Source: Phycisphaerales bacterium (GTDB taxonomy: Bacteria > Planctomycetota > Phycisphaerae > Phycisphaerales > SM1A02). From it: a DNA stretch of 64,000 nt. Numbering within the stretch: position 1 is the first letter of the stretch; every line of letters begins with the position of its first letter. Shown here piece after piece: positions 15,109-23,702 of the stretch. The stretch covers positions 1-64,000 of the forward strand of contig JASMKH010000001.1 of the NCBI GenBank assembly GCA_030749435.1, read 5' to 3'. Below the pieces are notes generated by a model. The model searched no databases. It was not told where the DNA came from and saw only the letters and a list, made by a program, of their open reading frames with translations. The position numbers and the translations under genes were made by a program.

Positions 15109-16351
15109 CTTGAGGTGCCAACACCTCCGCCCAGTCCGGCGTGGACTCGCCGAGCATGTCCTCTGCAAGAATCGCCGCCGTTCCGGTAGCGAGCGTGAGC
15201 CCCATCATCCCGTGACCCGTGGCGATCCATGCGTTTGGTGCCGCGGCGCCGACAACAGGCAGGCCCGAGGCGGTGCACGGCCGCAGGCCACACCAGGGCT
15301 TGCCCGCCCGAGCGAGGGCGGCGGCCGGGAGAAAGGCTGCGGTTCCGAGCCGCAACTGCGAGAGCCGCGATCGATCGAGCCGATGATTGAACCCCGAGAG
15401 TTCAAGCGTCCCGGCGATGCGGACCTGCTCGCCCAGGGGCGTGACGGCGATCTTGGCTTCCCGGAGCACACCTGCCATGGTTGGTGGGCGCGGCATGGTG
15501 AGCATGAGGTGGTAGCCCTTTGCCGGCTGCATGCGGATCAGCACGCCGAGTTGCCGCGCGAGTGGCCCGGACCAAGCGCCGGCTGCGAGCAGCAACTTGC
15601 CCGCCTCAACCGAGTGGCCACGGCGGGTCGTCACCCGCCACAGTCCCTCCTTGCGACGCATCGACGTGGCGGCGTGCCCATGCTGCAGCACGCCGCCAAG
15701 GTCGCTGATACGTCCGCGAAGCGCCTCGCACAGGCACTCCGGATCGACACACATGCCCGACTCGTGGATGACCGCGCCCCGCACCGCTTCGTCCCACGCC
15801 GGGTCACGCGTCCGCAGTTCGCGGCCGCTCAACTGGGTTGTTTCAAAGCCGAGCTGCGCCATCCACGCTGTTTCGGCCTCGGCCTCGCGTTCTCCCTGCG
15901 CCGTCCGCCAGAAGTCGGTGAGCCCCGTGCCCGAGAGGGTGGCGTCAGGGCCGAGGTCCTCGGCGAGCGTTTCGAAGCACTCCCGGCTGAGCCGGGACAT
16001 GGCGCCGAGCACCCGCATGGAGTTGCGGTAGTGGTGTTCGCGGCAGGCGAGCCTGAATGAGAGGAGCCAGCGGGCCAGCGGCAGGCTCGGCCGAGGCGGA
16101 ATGAACAAGGGGCTGCGGCGATCAAGCAGCATGTGGAGCGCCTGTGGAGGAATGGCTGGCGATGGAATCGGGGGATGCCCCGGGGCGATTTGCCCCGCAT
16201 TGCCTCGCGAGGCGGTGACCCGATCGGGCCCGGCGTCCAGCACCACGACCTCCATCCCGCGTTTGAGCAACGTGTGCGCGGTGGTGAGTCCGACGATGCC
16301 TCCGCCGATGATGACGACTCGATCCACGTGCGGTCTTGTCACGGGTGGCAT
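15068..16351 (-). CDS. FAD-dependent D-amino-acid dehydrogenase-like oxidoreductase (DadA family)
   Basis: A 427-residue flavoprotein, close to DadA length (~415-435). The FAD-binding motif VVIIGGGIVGLTTAHTLLKRGMEVVVLDAG is at the N-terminus. GNAGQIAPGHPPIPSP, the Gly/Pro-rich loop after the first glutamate, is characteristic of DadA. Later blocks are WWSG-like AAGAWSGPLARQLG, MQPAKGYHLML and, near the C-terminus, GLRPCTASGLPVVGAA with ATGHGMMGLTLATGTA. Family enzymes oxidise D-amino acids or hydroxyproline isomers and pass electrons to the respiratory chain at the inner membrane. Longer upstream frame is rejected because homology begins at the ATG at 16351. It is convergent with, and overlaps, the saccharopine dehydrogenase gene. 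Confidence 0.88.
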   Translation of the reverse strand: MPPVTRPHVDRVVIIGGGIVGLTTAHTLLKRGMEVVVLDAGPDRVTASRGNAGQIAPGHPPIPSPAIPPQALHMLLDRRSPLFIPPRPSLPLARWLLSFRLACREHHYRNSMRVLGAMSRLSRECFETLAEDLGPDATLSGTGLTDFWRTAQGEREAEAETAWMAQLGFETTQLSGRELRTRDPAWDEAVRGAVIHESGMCVDPECLCEALRGRISDLGGVLQHGHAATSMRRKEGLWRVTTRRGHSVEAGKLLLAAGAWSGPLARQLGVLIRMQPAKGYHLMLTMPRPPTMAGVLREAKIAVTPLGEQVRIAGTLELSGFNHRLDRSRLSQLRLGTAAFLPAAALARAGKPWCGLRPCTASGLPVVGAAAPNAWIATGHGMMGLTLATGTAAILAEDMLGESTPDWAEVLAPQVSRGVSAPRARGR

Positions 16352-16444
16352 GCTATGTCCAATCAGCTGGCCTCGATCCGAGCGGGTGGTTCTGCAAGGG
16401 CCGAGACAGTACGGTGCCGTCGTGAGACGCATCAGGAGGACGGT

Positions 16445-17518
16445 ATGACGATCGGTATAGGCATCCTTGGCGCTGGCGCGATTGCACAGGTTCATGCTCA
16501 GGGCATCGCCGATGCGGGTGGGCGGCTGGTCGGTTTCTGTGATCTTGATCAGAAGAAGGCCCAGCAGGCCGGTGGCCAGTGGGACGCGCAGGCATGGTCG
16601 AGCGTCGAAGCCATGCTCGGCTGCGACGAGGTCGAGGCGGTGGTTGTCGCGGTTCCCAATGCTGCGCATGCGCCAATGGCGATTGCAGCGATGGAGGCTG
16701 GCCGCGACGTGCTTCTGGAGAAGCCCATGGCGATGGCCGCAGCAGAGTGCCGCGACATTCTGGCTGTTCGGGATCGGCTCAACCGCCGGCTGCAGGTGGG
16801 CTTCGTGTGCCGGTTTGCCGCGACGGTCCAGGCAGCGCGGCGGCACATCGACGCCGGGCGGCTGGGGCGGATCTACCACGCTCGCGCCGTCATGCTTCGT
16901 CGACGGGGGATTCCGGGTCTTGGGCGGTGGTTCACCGATCGCGCACGCTCCGGGGGTGGCGTCATGATTGACCTTGGTCCGCATCTGGTCGACCTCATTC
17001 TGCACCTGTGCGGACGCCCGGACGTGTCCCGGGTCAGCGCCTCGACGAGCAGTTGTTTCGGCCACCCTCCGAGGGGGTACCGATTTGCAGAAATGTGGTC
17101 CGGGCCGCCCAATCTGGACGGTGTCTTCAACGTCGACGATTCCGCCTCGGCCCTGCTCAGATGTGCGCACGGTCCGACCATCATGCTCGAGACTTCGTGG
17201 GCCTCCCACCTTCCCGACGGGGCGATTGCCGACGGTGTCACCCTGTTTGGCGAGGAAGGGGCGGCGCACTTCGACATCTGGGGCAATGCCGTGACCTTCG
17301 GCACGCAATTCGATGACGAGGTGGTCGATGTCACTCACCCCATCGGTGCGGATGAGGGATGGGGGACGGCCTTCCGTCGCGAGCATGAGTGTTTTGCCGC
17401 GTTCTGCGCGGGCGGTGATCCCGGACCCAGTGGTGAGGATGGACTGGGCGTGCAGCGGGTGCTTGATGCGATGTATCGCTCGGCTGAAGAAGGGGTCGAG
17501 GTCGAGGTCAGCCGCTGA
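16445..17518 (+). CDS. Gfo/Idh/MocA family oxidoreductase
   Basis: A 357-residue NAD(P)-dependent sugar/cyclitol-type oxidoreductase. IGIGILGAGAIAQVHAQGI is the dinucleotide fold, VVVAVPNAAHAPMAIAAMEAGRDVLLEKPMAM contains the family EKP motif with its catalytic Lys, and SGGGVMIDLGPHLVDLILHLCG contains the usual DxGxHxxD active-site segment. The ATG at 16445 has AGGAGG just upstream, which rules out the longer open frame. It is divergent from the DadA-like gene (93-base gap) and its end overlaps the convergent CPBP protease gene by 11 bases. Planctomycetes carry many such genes; substrate unknown. Confidence 0.93.
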   Translation: MTIGIGILGAGAIAQVHAQGIADAGGRLVGFCDLDQKKAQQAGGQWDAQAWSSVEAMLGCDEVEAVVVAVPNAAHAPMAIAAMEAGRDVLLEKPMAMAAAECRDILAVRDRLNRRLQVGFVCRFAATVQAARRHIDAGRLGRIYHARAVMLRRRGIPGLGRWFTDRARSGGGVMIDLGPHLVDLILHLCGRPDVSRVSASTSSCFGHPPRGYRFAEMWSGPPNLDGVFNVDDSASALLRCAHGPTIMLETSWASHLPDGAIADGVTLFGEEGAAHFDIWGNAVTFGTQFDDEVVDVTHPIGADEGWGTAFRREHECFAAFCAGGDPGPSGEDGLGVQRVLDAMYRSAEEGVEVEVSR

Positions 17519-18281
17519 GTTGACCGAGCAGGACCACGACGTCGTATCCCGCGTGCGCGATCACGGCGACGGCGAATCCACGGAGCACGTAGAGCGTCCC
17601 AAGATAAGCCCCAGCCAGGGTGACGAATGCGATTCCGCCAGCAGGAAGCGAGGCGGGATCGTGGTACATGGCGAAGGCGACCGACGTGACGAGGACGGCA
17701 GCGATGGTGCCGGTGGCAGCCTTGGTCTTCATCACATCCACCAGCAGCCAATGGACGGCGGCGATGCCGATCATGCGGAACAGGAGTTCCTCAGAGAGGC
17801 TCGCTCCGATGGCGATGGCGACCGCGTCCATGATCGAAGCCGGCTCCAGTGCCGTGGCGCTCAACGGGTAGGCCTGCAGCGTCCCCAGAAACGCCGCGGC
17901 CGCGAGCAGCGGGGCAGTTCCGATGACGCCCTCGAAGAACAGTTGGGCAGGTGCGGCGGGGGACAGGCTCCAGCGGTCCCGGACAAGCAGATGCCACGAC
18001 AGGAGCGTTGTGAGCACCAGGAGGCTCGTGGCGTGCATGACGAAGATTGGCGAGAGCCCGAAGAAAGAGAGGGCGTTACCAATCTGTGTATGCGCCAAGA
18101 TCCGTGACGCCGACGAATCGGTGCCGTCGATCAACAACGCGACCTCGAGAAAGACGATGAGCGGCAGCAGCGTGGCCAGCGTCGGAAGCGGGCGGTGCCC
18201 CGGCGGTGTCGGTGGTTTCTCAGGAGGTCGCACACGTGGAGTGTCCCAGATGCGCAGCGACCCGGCGCGGGGCCGGGTCAC
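17508..18281 (-). CDS. CPBP family intramembrane metalloprotease
   Basis: A 257-residue membrane protein with about seven hydrophobic segments after a Pro-rich cytoplasmic N-terminus. The CPBP (Abi/Rce1-like) signature is present: SEELLFRMIG (EExxxR), then AFAMYHDP and HAGYDVVV, carrying the two conserved His/Asn-or-Asp positions. Family members cleave prenylated or membrane proteins, and in bacteria some are linked to peptide maturation or immunity; no such context is visible here. It is followed upstream on the same strand by rpsT with a 27-base gap. Confidence 0.85.
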   Translation of the reverse strand: MTRPRAGSLRIWDTPRVRPPEKPPTPPGHRPLPTLATLLPLIVFLEVALLIDGTDSSASRILAHTQIGNALSFFGLSPIFVMHATSLLVLTTLLSWHLLVRDRWSLSPAAPAQLFFEGVIGTAPLLAAAAFLGTLQAYPLSATALEPASIMDAVAIAIGASLSEELLFRMIGIAAVHWLLVDVMKTKAATGTIAAVLVTSVAFAMYHDPASLPAGGIAFVTLAGAYLGTLYVLRGFAVAVIAHAGYDVVVLLGQLSG

Positions 18282-18308
18282 GGGGTACGGCTCGGGGTGT
18301 CCGTGAGG

Positions 18309-18587
18309 TCAGCCGGCCAGCGATGCCTTGAGGTCGCGGAGCCTGCGGGAGAGGCGGCTCTTGCGGCGAGCGGCGTGATTCTTGTGAATCGTGCTGGTCG
18401 TGGAGACTTGATCGAGTTCCTTCTGGACCGCGCGGAATGCGGTCTCCGCGGCCTCGACGTTGCGGTCGTGCACTGCGGTCAGAAACTCCTTGGTGCGATC
18501 CTTGAGAACGCGTTTACGCCACCGATTGCGGGCGCGTCTGGCGTCATCCTGTCGCATCTGCTTCTTGCGGGCGGGGGTATTGGGCAC
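18309..18587 (-). CDS. rpsT: 30S ribosomal protein S20
   Basis: A 92-residue basic, helical protein that binds 16S rRNA early in 30S assembly. PNTPARKKQMRQDDARRARNRWRKRVLK and the tail with STIHKNHAARRKSRLSRRLRDL match S20 (normal length 85-95). The start is GTG at 18587 with GGAG eight bases upstream; the open frame extends further but without homology. S20 genes often use a weak start for autoregulation, which the GTG would fit, but this is inference. Confidence 0.93.
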   Translation of the reverse strand: MPNTPARKKQMRQDDARRARNRWRKRVLKDRTKEFLTAVHDRNVEAAETAFRAVQKELDQVSTTSTIHKNHAARRKSRLSRRLRDLKASLAG

Positions 18588-18752
18588 CGAATCGTCTCCA
18601 GGTCTGTCGGACGCCATCCCCTCACCTGAGGGGACCGGGTCGGAATCGGGAAGTATCTCAGCCCCGGCCCTCCACGTCAACCACCATGGGGCTTCGGGGG
18701 TTTCGCTCCGTGGCGGCCGCAGGGGGCAGCCGGTACCATGCCCCGCTCCCCA

Positions 18753-18826
18753 GCGGGTGTAGCTCAATTGGATAGAGCATCGGTCTACGAAACCGAAGGT
18801 TGCAGGTTCGAATCCTGCCACCCGCG
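18753..18826 (+). tRNA. tRNA-Arg (anticodon ACG)
   Basis: A complete cloverleaf can be drawn: acceptor GCGGGTG/CACCCGC, a D-arm GCTC/GAGC with AATTGGAT between, an anticodon stem TCGGT/ACCGA with loop CTACGAA (anticodon ACG at 18787-18789), and a T-arm GCAGG-TTCGAAT-CCTGC. The discriminator base is G; no CCA is encoded. ACG needs A-to-inosine editing by TadA to read CGU, CGC and CGA. Confidence 0.97.
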
Positions 18827-18848
18827 TCTCCACTCGCCCCCAATGACA

Positions 18849-18883
18849 GCGACCCCGTCCCCGGACTGCGGGGAGGGGGTCGC
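18849..18883. terminator. Hairpin between tRNA-Arg and convergent beta-helix gene
   Basis: Fourteen-base arms (18849-18862 and 18870-18883) pair with one mismatch around a 7-base loop. The hairpin lies 22 bases after the tRNA and 37 bases beyond the stop of the convergent gene at 18921, so it can terminate both. No T-run. Confidence 0.65.
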
Positions 18884-18920
18884 ATCGCACATGAGCGTGG
18901 ATGGCCCTGGTCGATCGTCC

Positions 18921-21830
18921 TCACCCGTCGATCGGGCACTCCTTGCCGTAGTGGACGAGGACTTCCAGAAGATCGAGCACCTCGACGACGTAGTCGCCAT
19001 TGACATCCTCATCACAGAGGACCGGGCCGGGCGGGGGGGGCGGGTCGCCGTCGACACCGTCACAGTTGCCCCACGTATCGATCACGCGGATGAGATCATG
19101 GAAGTCGACTCTCATGTCGCGGTTGACGTCGGGGTTGCAGTAGAGGCATTCCGCGTCGTCGCTGAATGGCTCCAGTTCGAGATAGGGATCCCACCAGGCA
19201 CTCGCATCGCCCCAGACTGCCGAAGTCTCGTTGCAGGCGAAGGCGGAGCCGCCCACGCCGTCGTCATCCAGATCGAAGAATACGGGGTAGCCGATCATGT
19301 CATCGGGGTAGCCCGGATGGGGACCGAAACTGATCATGTCGGAGGCATCGGAATACTCGTTCATGCTCTGAATGTAGACTCCACCGCCCGACCACTCGCC
19401 GACGTTGTTCTGGAACGTGCAGTTGTCGAACCATGGCTCGCATGAGTAACCCGACCAGACGCCGCCGCCATAGCGGGCCGCCGAATTGGCGGCGAAACTG
19501 CAGTTGATGAATGCAGGGTTGCTCCCCTCGACGCCGAAGGGGTAGGGGAACGGGATGCCGATGGGAGTCGATCCCGCACGGTTGACGACTGCCACGCCAC
19601 CACCGATCTGGCCCGTCTGGTTGCCCGTGAATGCGCAGTCGACGAGCAGAGGCGCTGACCGCTCAGCAGCGTACACGCCGCCTCCCCCCCAGTTGGCGGT
19701 GTTGTTATCAAAGCGACAGTTGTCCATGATCGGCTTTGCGCCGCTGGACATGAAGACGGCGCCGCCGCTGTCCGTGGCCATGTTGTCGAGGAAGGTGATG
19801 TTCGAGAAGGTCGGGCTGGATGCGGTCAGGCGAGCGGCGCCGCCGCGGGCTCCATGGCCCGATGTGAGCGTCATGTCCTCGAAGAGCGTAGTCCCCATTT
19901 CCCCTCGATTGCACACGATAAGCGTGGTTGCGTCTTCGCCGTCGAGCACGGTCTCACTCGGTCCGGCTCCCCTGAAGATCAGGGCCTTGCCGCGGGGGTT
20001 GATGGAGACCGGATAGGTGCCAGCCGGGAAGTCGATGATGTCACCGTGGTGGGCGGCAGTGATGGCGTCATCCAGGGCTGACTGAAGCGCGGCCGCATCA
20101 AGGTTTGGATCCATCGGCAGAATGACCGGTGGGTCGTTGACCTCGCACGTGTCGGGTGTGCCGTTGCCGTTGTCATCCTCACAAGTTGGTGCCTGACACG
20201 AACCACCTTCGTCAATCACGGGACCAAAGTAGTTCAGCGGCACGTTGCTGCACGCGATGGTGTTGAGGATGGTGGGCTCCGCGCCGGCTCCAGCGAAGAT
20301 GCCGCCGCCGTCCCCGGCCATGTTGTCCCTGATGATGCAGTCTTCAATCCGAGGGAAGGAGCCGCCACAAAGGATGCCGCCGCCGACGTCGTTCATGATG
20401 CCGGCGTAGGGCCCGGCGTAAGGGAAGCCATTGAGTGCGTCGATGAACACTTCAGCCCCCGCGCCTCCCGCGATGGTGAATCCGCGAAGGATCGTGGTGT
20501 CCCGCTCGCCGCTGGTCATGGTGACCGTGGGAGCCGACCACTTCCAGTCCGGCCAGTTGTCATCGTCGTCGACGTCACCATCACCGTCCGAGTCCCAGTT
20601 GTCGTCGCTCGGCGCTTCAATGACGGTAGCGCCGTGCGATGGATCCCTGGCCTCGATCGTGACGGCCTTGCCCTCAAGGTTGATCGTCTCCAGATAGGTT
20701 CCGGCGGCCACGCGAATCGTGTCGCCCGGGCCAGCGGCGTTGATTGCCGCCTGAATGGTCTGGAAGGGGTCGGCCGGTCCGACGTTCAGAGTGTCGATGT
20801 TCTCATCGCACTCCGAGGCGACGCCGCAGTCGACAGCCACGCAACCGGGAGCCAGCGGGTGGCGGTCTACCCGGCCATAGATGTTCTTGGAGAGAATCGG
20901 AAGTTCAGGGATTCCCATCATGGCATTCTCAGCCTGGTAATTCCCGCACAGGGTGCCGCCGATGAGGTCCACAATGGATCCCTCCGAGGCATAGACTCCG
21001 CCGCCGAGATAGAGCGCCACGTTGGCGTTGATCTCAGGCAGGATCATGGTGACCGTCGCGACGGGGGCCGCGTAGATGGCACCACCCCGAACGGCTGCAT
21101 TCCCGGTGAGGATGGTGGGGAAGGTCGGCCCGGGGTCGTCCCAGAGGTCGAACAGGGTCGGTTGATAGTCCTGCACCGTCAGCGTGGCATTCGTGTGCAC
21201 GTAGATGGCGCCCCCGAGCCCGTAGTTCTCCCACGAGTAGTCGCATCGATTGTTCTGGATGATGCAGCCCTGCACATCGACTTCACCGGCGAGCACCTGA
21301 ATGGCTCCGCCGACGTACCAGTCGAGCATGTCGTCCGGCGGCTGGTCGAGCTCGATTGCCTGGGGAACACCGTCCTGAAGCGTCAGGCCGATCAGCGTGA
21401 TGACCTGATTCTCGCCCTCAAGTTTCAACAGAGGCATGGCGCCCTGGCCCGCCAGAATGACGTTGTCGGGGCCGAAGACAGACTTGATGGTGAGGCTCTC
21501 GATGTCCTCCGGGATGGTCATGACCGCGACTTCATCGAAGTCCTCGAAGTACGTCTCGTCCGTGCCCCCGTCCACGCAGTCGCACACCATGATCGTGTCG
21601 CCGCTTGCCGCGTCGTCGATGGCTTCCTGAATCGAGGAGTACTGGGCGTTTTCGCAACTGCCCATCATGTCATCCAACTCCGGAGGATCATCGACGTGCT
21701 CGTCATTGACGTACAACGTCTCGGACATGGCGGAGGAGGCCGTCAAGAGCGCCACCAGCAGGGCGAAGCCGACGCCCGGGGCAGTGGCTGGTCGGCGGCC
21801 GGTCGCGGCGGGGAGGCGAGGAGTACTCAT
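18921..21830 (-). CDS. Secreted right-handed beta-helix protein with dockerin-like C-terminus
   Basis: A 969-residue exported protein. A signal peptide (VGFALLVALLTASSAMS) is followed by LYVNDEH and YSSIQEAIDDAASGDTIMV, the start of a pectate-lyase-like parallel beta-helix. The motif recurs as FQTIQAAINAAGPGDTIRVAAGTYLETINL and ALQSALDDAITAAHHGDIIDFPAGTYPVSI, so there are about three helix-starting blocks. Typical turns such as GGAIYV, GGGVYA and NCTFQNN follow. The C-terminus has two dockerin-like segments (NPDVNRDMRVDFHDLIRVIDTWG and EDVNGDYVVEVLDLLEVLVHYG) split by a polyproline linker. No catalytic residues could be assigned, so it may be an adhesin, a surface protein or a polysaccharide-binding protein. 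ATG 21830 has GGAG ten bases upstream; a TTG at 21839 is less likely. Confidence 0.85.
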   Translation of the reverse strand: MSTPRLPAATGRRPATAPGVGFALLVALLTASSAMSETLYVNDEHVDDPPELDDMMGSCENAQYSSIQEAIDDAASGDTIMVCDCVDGGTDETYFEDFDEVAVMTIPEDIESLTIKSVFGPDNVILAGQGAMPLLKLEGENQVITLIGLTLQDGVPQAIELDQPPDDMLDWYVGGAIQVLAGEVDVQGCIIQNNRCDYSWENYGLGGAIYVHTNATLTVQDYQPTLFDLWDDPGPTFPTILTGNAAVRGGAIYAAPVATVTMILPEINANVALYLGGGVYASEGSIVDLIGGTLCGNYQAENAMMGIPELPILSKNIYGRVDRHPLAPGCVAVDCGVASECDENIDTLNVGPADPFQTIQAAINAAGPGDTIRVAAGTYLETINLEGKAVTIEARDPSHGATVIEAPSDDNWDSDGDGDVDDDDNWPDWKWSAPTVTMTSGERDTTILRGFTIAGGAGAEVFIDALNGFPYAGPYAGIMNDVGGGILCGGSFPRIEDCIIRDNMAGDGGGIFAGAGAEPTILNTIACSNVPLNYFGPVIDEGGSCQAPTCEDDNGNGTPDTCEVNDPPVILPMDPNLDAAALQSALDDAITAAHHGDIIDFPAGTYPVSINPRGKALIFRGAGPSETVLDGEDATTLIVCNRGEMGTTLFEDMTLTSGHGARGGAARLTASSPTFSNITFLDNMATDSGGAVFMSSGAKPIMDNCRFDNNTANWGGGGVYAAERSAPLLVDCAFTGNQTGQIGGGVAVVNRAGSTPIGIPFPYPFGVEGSNPAFINCSFAANSAARYGGGVWSGYSCEPWFDNCTFQNNVGEWSGGGVYIQSMNEYSDASDMISFGPHPGYPDDMIGYPVFFDLDDDGVGGSAFACNETSAVWGDASAWWDPYLELEPFSDDAECLYCNPDVNRDMRVDFHDLIRVIDTWGNCDGVDGDPPPPPGPVLCDEDVNGDYVVEVLDLLEVLVHYGKECPIDG

Positions 21831-22156
21831 CTCGGTCAATCTCCAGAGAAATGCGGCTGCTTCACATCGAAGCTGCCGGAAACCGGGCGCTCAGGTCTCT
21901 CGAACCTGCAGCGTACCAACACCAACCACCTGAGCGAAGGCGCAGGTGATCTCCCCCCGCGGGCCGATTGTACCGGCGGTTTTCCCGCAAGGTTGGCTGC
22001 TTCGGCAGGACGGACCCTCGTTTTTTGTACTGAAACCAGTTCTGATGGGCCCGGGGCCGGGCCGCAGATCGCCGCGGGGGTGCACGCCTTCCTTCCCCGG
22101 CGTTGTGAGCCCACTGCGGCGGGGACTACTATGGCCTCAGCAAGGAGGCGGTGGCG
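21831..22156. other. Divergent intergenic region (326 bases)
   Basis: Lies between the divergent beta-helix and chagasin-like genes. It must hold both promoters, but no convincing -35/-10 pair or operator palindrome was identified. The ribosome-binding site for the plus-strand gene (AAGGAGG) is at 22142-22148. No gene supported. Confidence 0.5.
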
Positions 22157-22516
22157 ATGAGACGACTGGGTTTGGCGGTCATGGCGATTCTGGCGGGTTG
22201 CCACGCCGGAGGGACGGCAGATCAGCATGTGGACCTTCGGGTCGGCGGCGTGGCGACCGTGACCCTGCCGGTGACCGCAGGAACCGGCTACGCATGGGCG
22301 ATCGACGCGGGCAGATCGACCGGCGCCTCGCACGTCGTCGTGACCGGCGGCGAAACGAAGGTGCCCGGCGACCGGGTGGGTCGCCCGGGCGAGCAGTATT
22401 GGCAACTCCAGGGTCACTCAATCGGGGATGCGGACATCGTCTTTGTGTATCGCAGGCCGTGGCTGAAAGATGCTGCGCCTGTCAAGTCGACCACTGTTCG
22501 GGTCGAGGTTCGTTGA
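22157..22516 (+). CDS. Chagasin-like (I42) protease inhibitor lipoprotein
   Basis: A 119-residue small exported protein. The N-terminus MRRLGLAVMAILAGC has a lipobox (LAGC), so it is probably a lipoprotein. The mature part matches the chagasin/I42 family: TAGTGYAW (the NPTTGY-like loop), GRPGEQYWQLQG (the second loop) and YRRPW (third loop), with a C-terminal strand VRVEV. Chagasins block papain-like cysteine proteases by pushing these three loops into the active cleft. AAGGAGG eight bases before the ATG fixes the start. It lies 55 bases before pdhA, in the same direction. The assignment is by motif only; the target protease is unknown. Confidence 0.8.
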   Translation: MRRLGLAVMAILAGCHAGGTADQHVDLRVGGVATVTLPVTAGTGYAWAIDAGRSTGASHVVVTGGETKVPGDRVGRPGEQYWQLQGHSIGDADIVFVYRRPWLKDAAPVKSTTVRVEVR

Positions 22517-22571
22517 TTCACAAGCACAGGGGCAACGGGGAGGGCCGATATACTGCGCGGCGTTCTTTTGT

Positions 22572-23702
22572 ATGACGGCACACCCCATGAACCAGATTGA
22601 TCCGACGACCGAGTCACGCTGTGAGACCGAGGCCGTGCCGCTGCCGCCGACCGAGGTGCTGCTCGAGTGGCTGCGTGACATGATGCTCATCCGTGAGTTT
22701 GAGGTCCGGTCGATGCAGGCGTACCAGAATCGGCTCGCAGGCGGCTTCCTCCATGTCTACAACGGTCAGGAGGCGGTGGCCGTGGGGACGATTGCGGCGG
22801 TCAATCCGGACGATCCGGTGATTACGGCCTATCGCGACCATGGGCACGCGTTGGCCAGAGGCATGAAGCCCGAGGTGGGCATGGCCGAACTGTTCGGTCG
22901 CATTGGCGGGTGCGCCAAGGGCAAGGGCGGGTCGATGCACTTCTTCGACGCCGAGCACCACATGTATGGGGGCCATGGCATCGTCGGTGCGCAAGTGCCG
23001 CTCGGGGCCGGTCTGGCATTTGCGACGAAATACCGCGACGAGGTCATCGACGGCGGCGCGAGCAGTCACGTCACGCTGTGTTTCATGGGGGACGGTGCCA
23101 TCAATCAGGGGGCTGTGCACGAGGCAATGAATCTGGCGGCGGTGCTTGAGCTGCCGGTCATCTTCATCGTCGAAAACAACCTCTATGCGATGGGCACTGC
23201 GGTCGAGCGATGTACGGCCGCGGGCAGCCACCTGATCGAGCGGGCCCGCGGCTACGGCATGAACGCCGCGTGTCTGGAGGGCATGGATGTGCTTGACGTC
23301 TACCGTGGCATGAAGCCGCTCGTCGATCGCTGCCGCGAGACGAGCCGCCCCTGTTGGGTGGACATGCGGTGCTATCGATTCAAGGGGCACTCCATGTCCG
23401 ATCCTCGAAAGTACAGGACGCACGAAGAGGAGGAGCAGTGGGAGGACCGCGACCCGATCGAGCGGCTGGCGGCCTGGCTTGTGGACCGCGATCTGTTGAC
23501 GGGCGAGGCGTTCAAGCGTCTCGGCAAGGAGATTCGAAGCGAGATTCGTCAGGCGGTGAAGTGGGCCGAGGCCTCTCCGCCGCCCGGCATGGAGGAGCTC
23601 TATCACGACGTGTACGCGGAGCGGTGGGGGCCCTACACGGGCACCAGCATGCCGGAGTTCCTCCAGCGCAGGCGGAATGATCAGGAGGCTTCCGGTGCGT
23701 GA
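22572..23702 (+). CDS. pdhA: Pyruvate dehydrogenase E1 component, alpha subunit
   Basis: A 376-residue thiamine-diphosphate enzyme subunit that, with PdhB, decarboxylates pyruvate and acetylates the lipoyl group of E2. The TPP motif is GDGAINQGAVHEAMNLAAVLELPVIFIVENN. ITAYRDHGHALARG, GGCAKGKGGSMHFFD and the phosphorylation-loop region RFKGHSMSDPRKYRT are diagnostic of the E1alpha family. Start: ATG at 22572 (MTAHPMNQ) or at 22587; neither has a strong ribosome-binding site. The 3' end overlaps the pdhB start. Pyruvate rather than branched-chain keto acids is preferred on motif grounds and because a short-lipoyl E2 follows. Confidence 0.93.
   Translation: MTAHPMNQIDPTTESRCETEAVPLPPTEVLLEWLRDMMLIREFEVRSMQAYQNRLAGGFLHVYNGQEAVAVGTIAAVNPDDPVITAYRDHGHALARGMKPEVGMAELFGRIGGCAKGKGGSMHFFDAEHHMYGGHGIVGAQVPLGAGLAFATKYRDEVIDGGASSHVTLCFMGDGAINQGAVHEAMNLAAVLELPVIFIVENNLYAMGTAVERCTAAGSHLIERARGYGMNAACLEGMDVLDVYRGMKPLVDRCRETSRPCWVDMRCYRFKGHSMSDPRKYRTHEEEEQWEDRDPIERLAAWLVDRDLLTGEAFKRLGKEIRSEIRQAVKWAEASPPPGMEELYHDVYAERWGPYTGTSMPEFLQRRRNDQEASGA

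Noticed and set aside
17508-18281. CPBP protease as part of an immunity or bacteriocin system
   Set aside because: No precursor peptide, exporter or toxin gene adjoins; the neighbour is rpsT.
12955-18300. Possible biosynthetic or genomic island (three oxidoreductases plus sigma factor)
   Set aside because: Genes lie on alternating strands with normal composition, and there are no mobility genes, tRNA junction repeats or shared regulation.
20634-22160. 508-codon plus-strand open frame
   Set aside because: Antisense to the beta-helix protein gene and extending into its promoter; composition is shadow-like and no ribosome-binding site or domain is visible.
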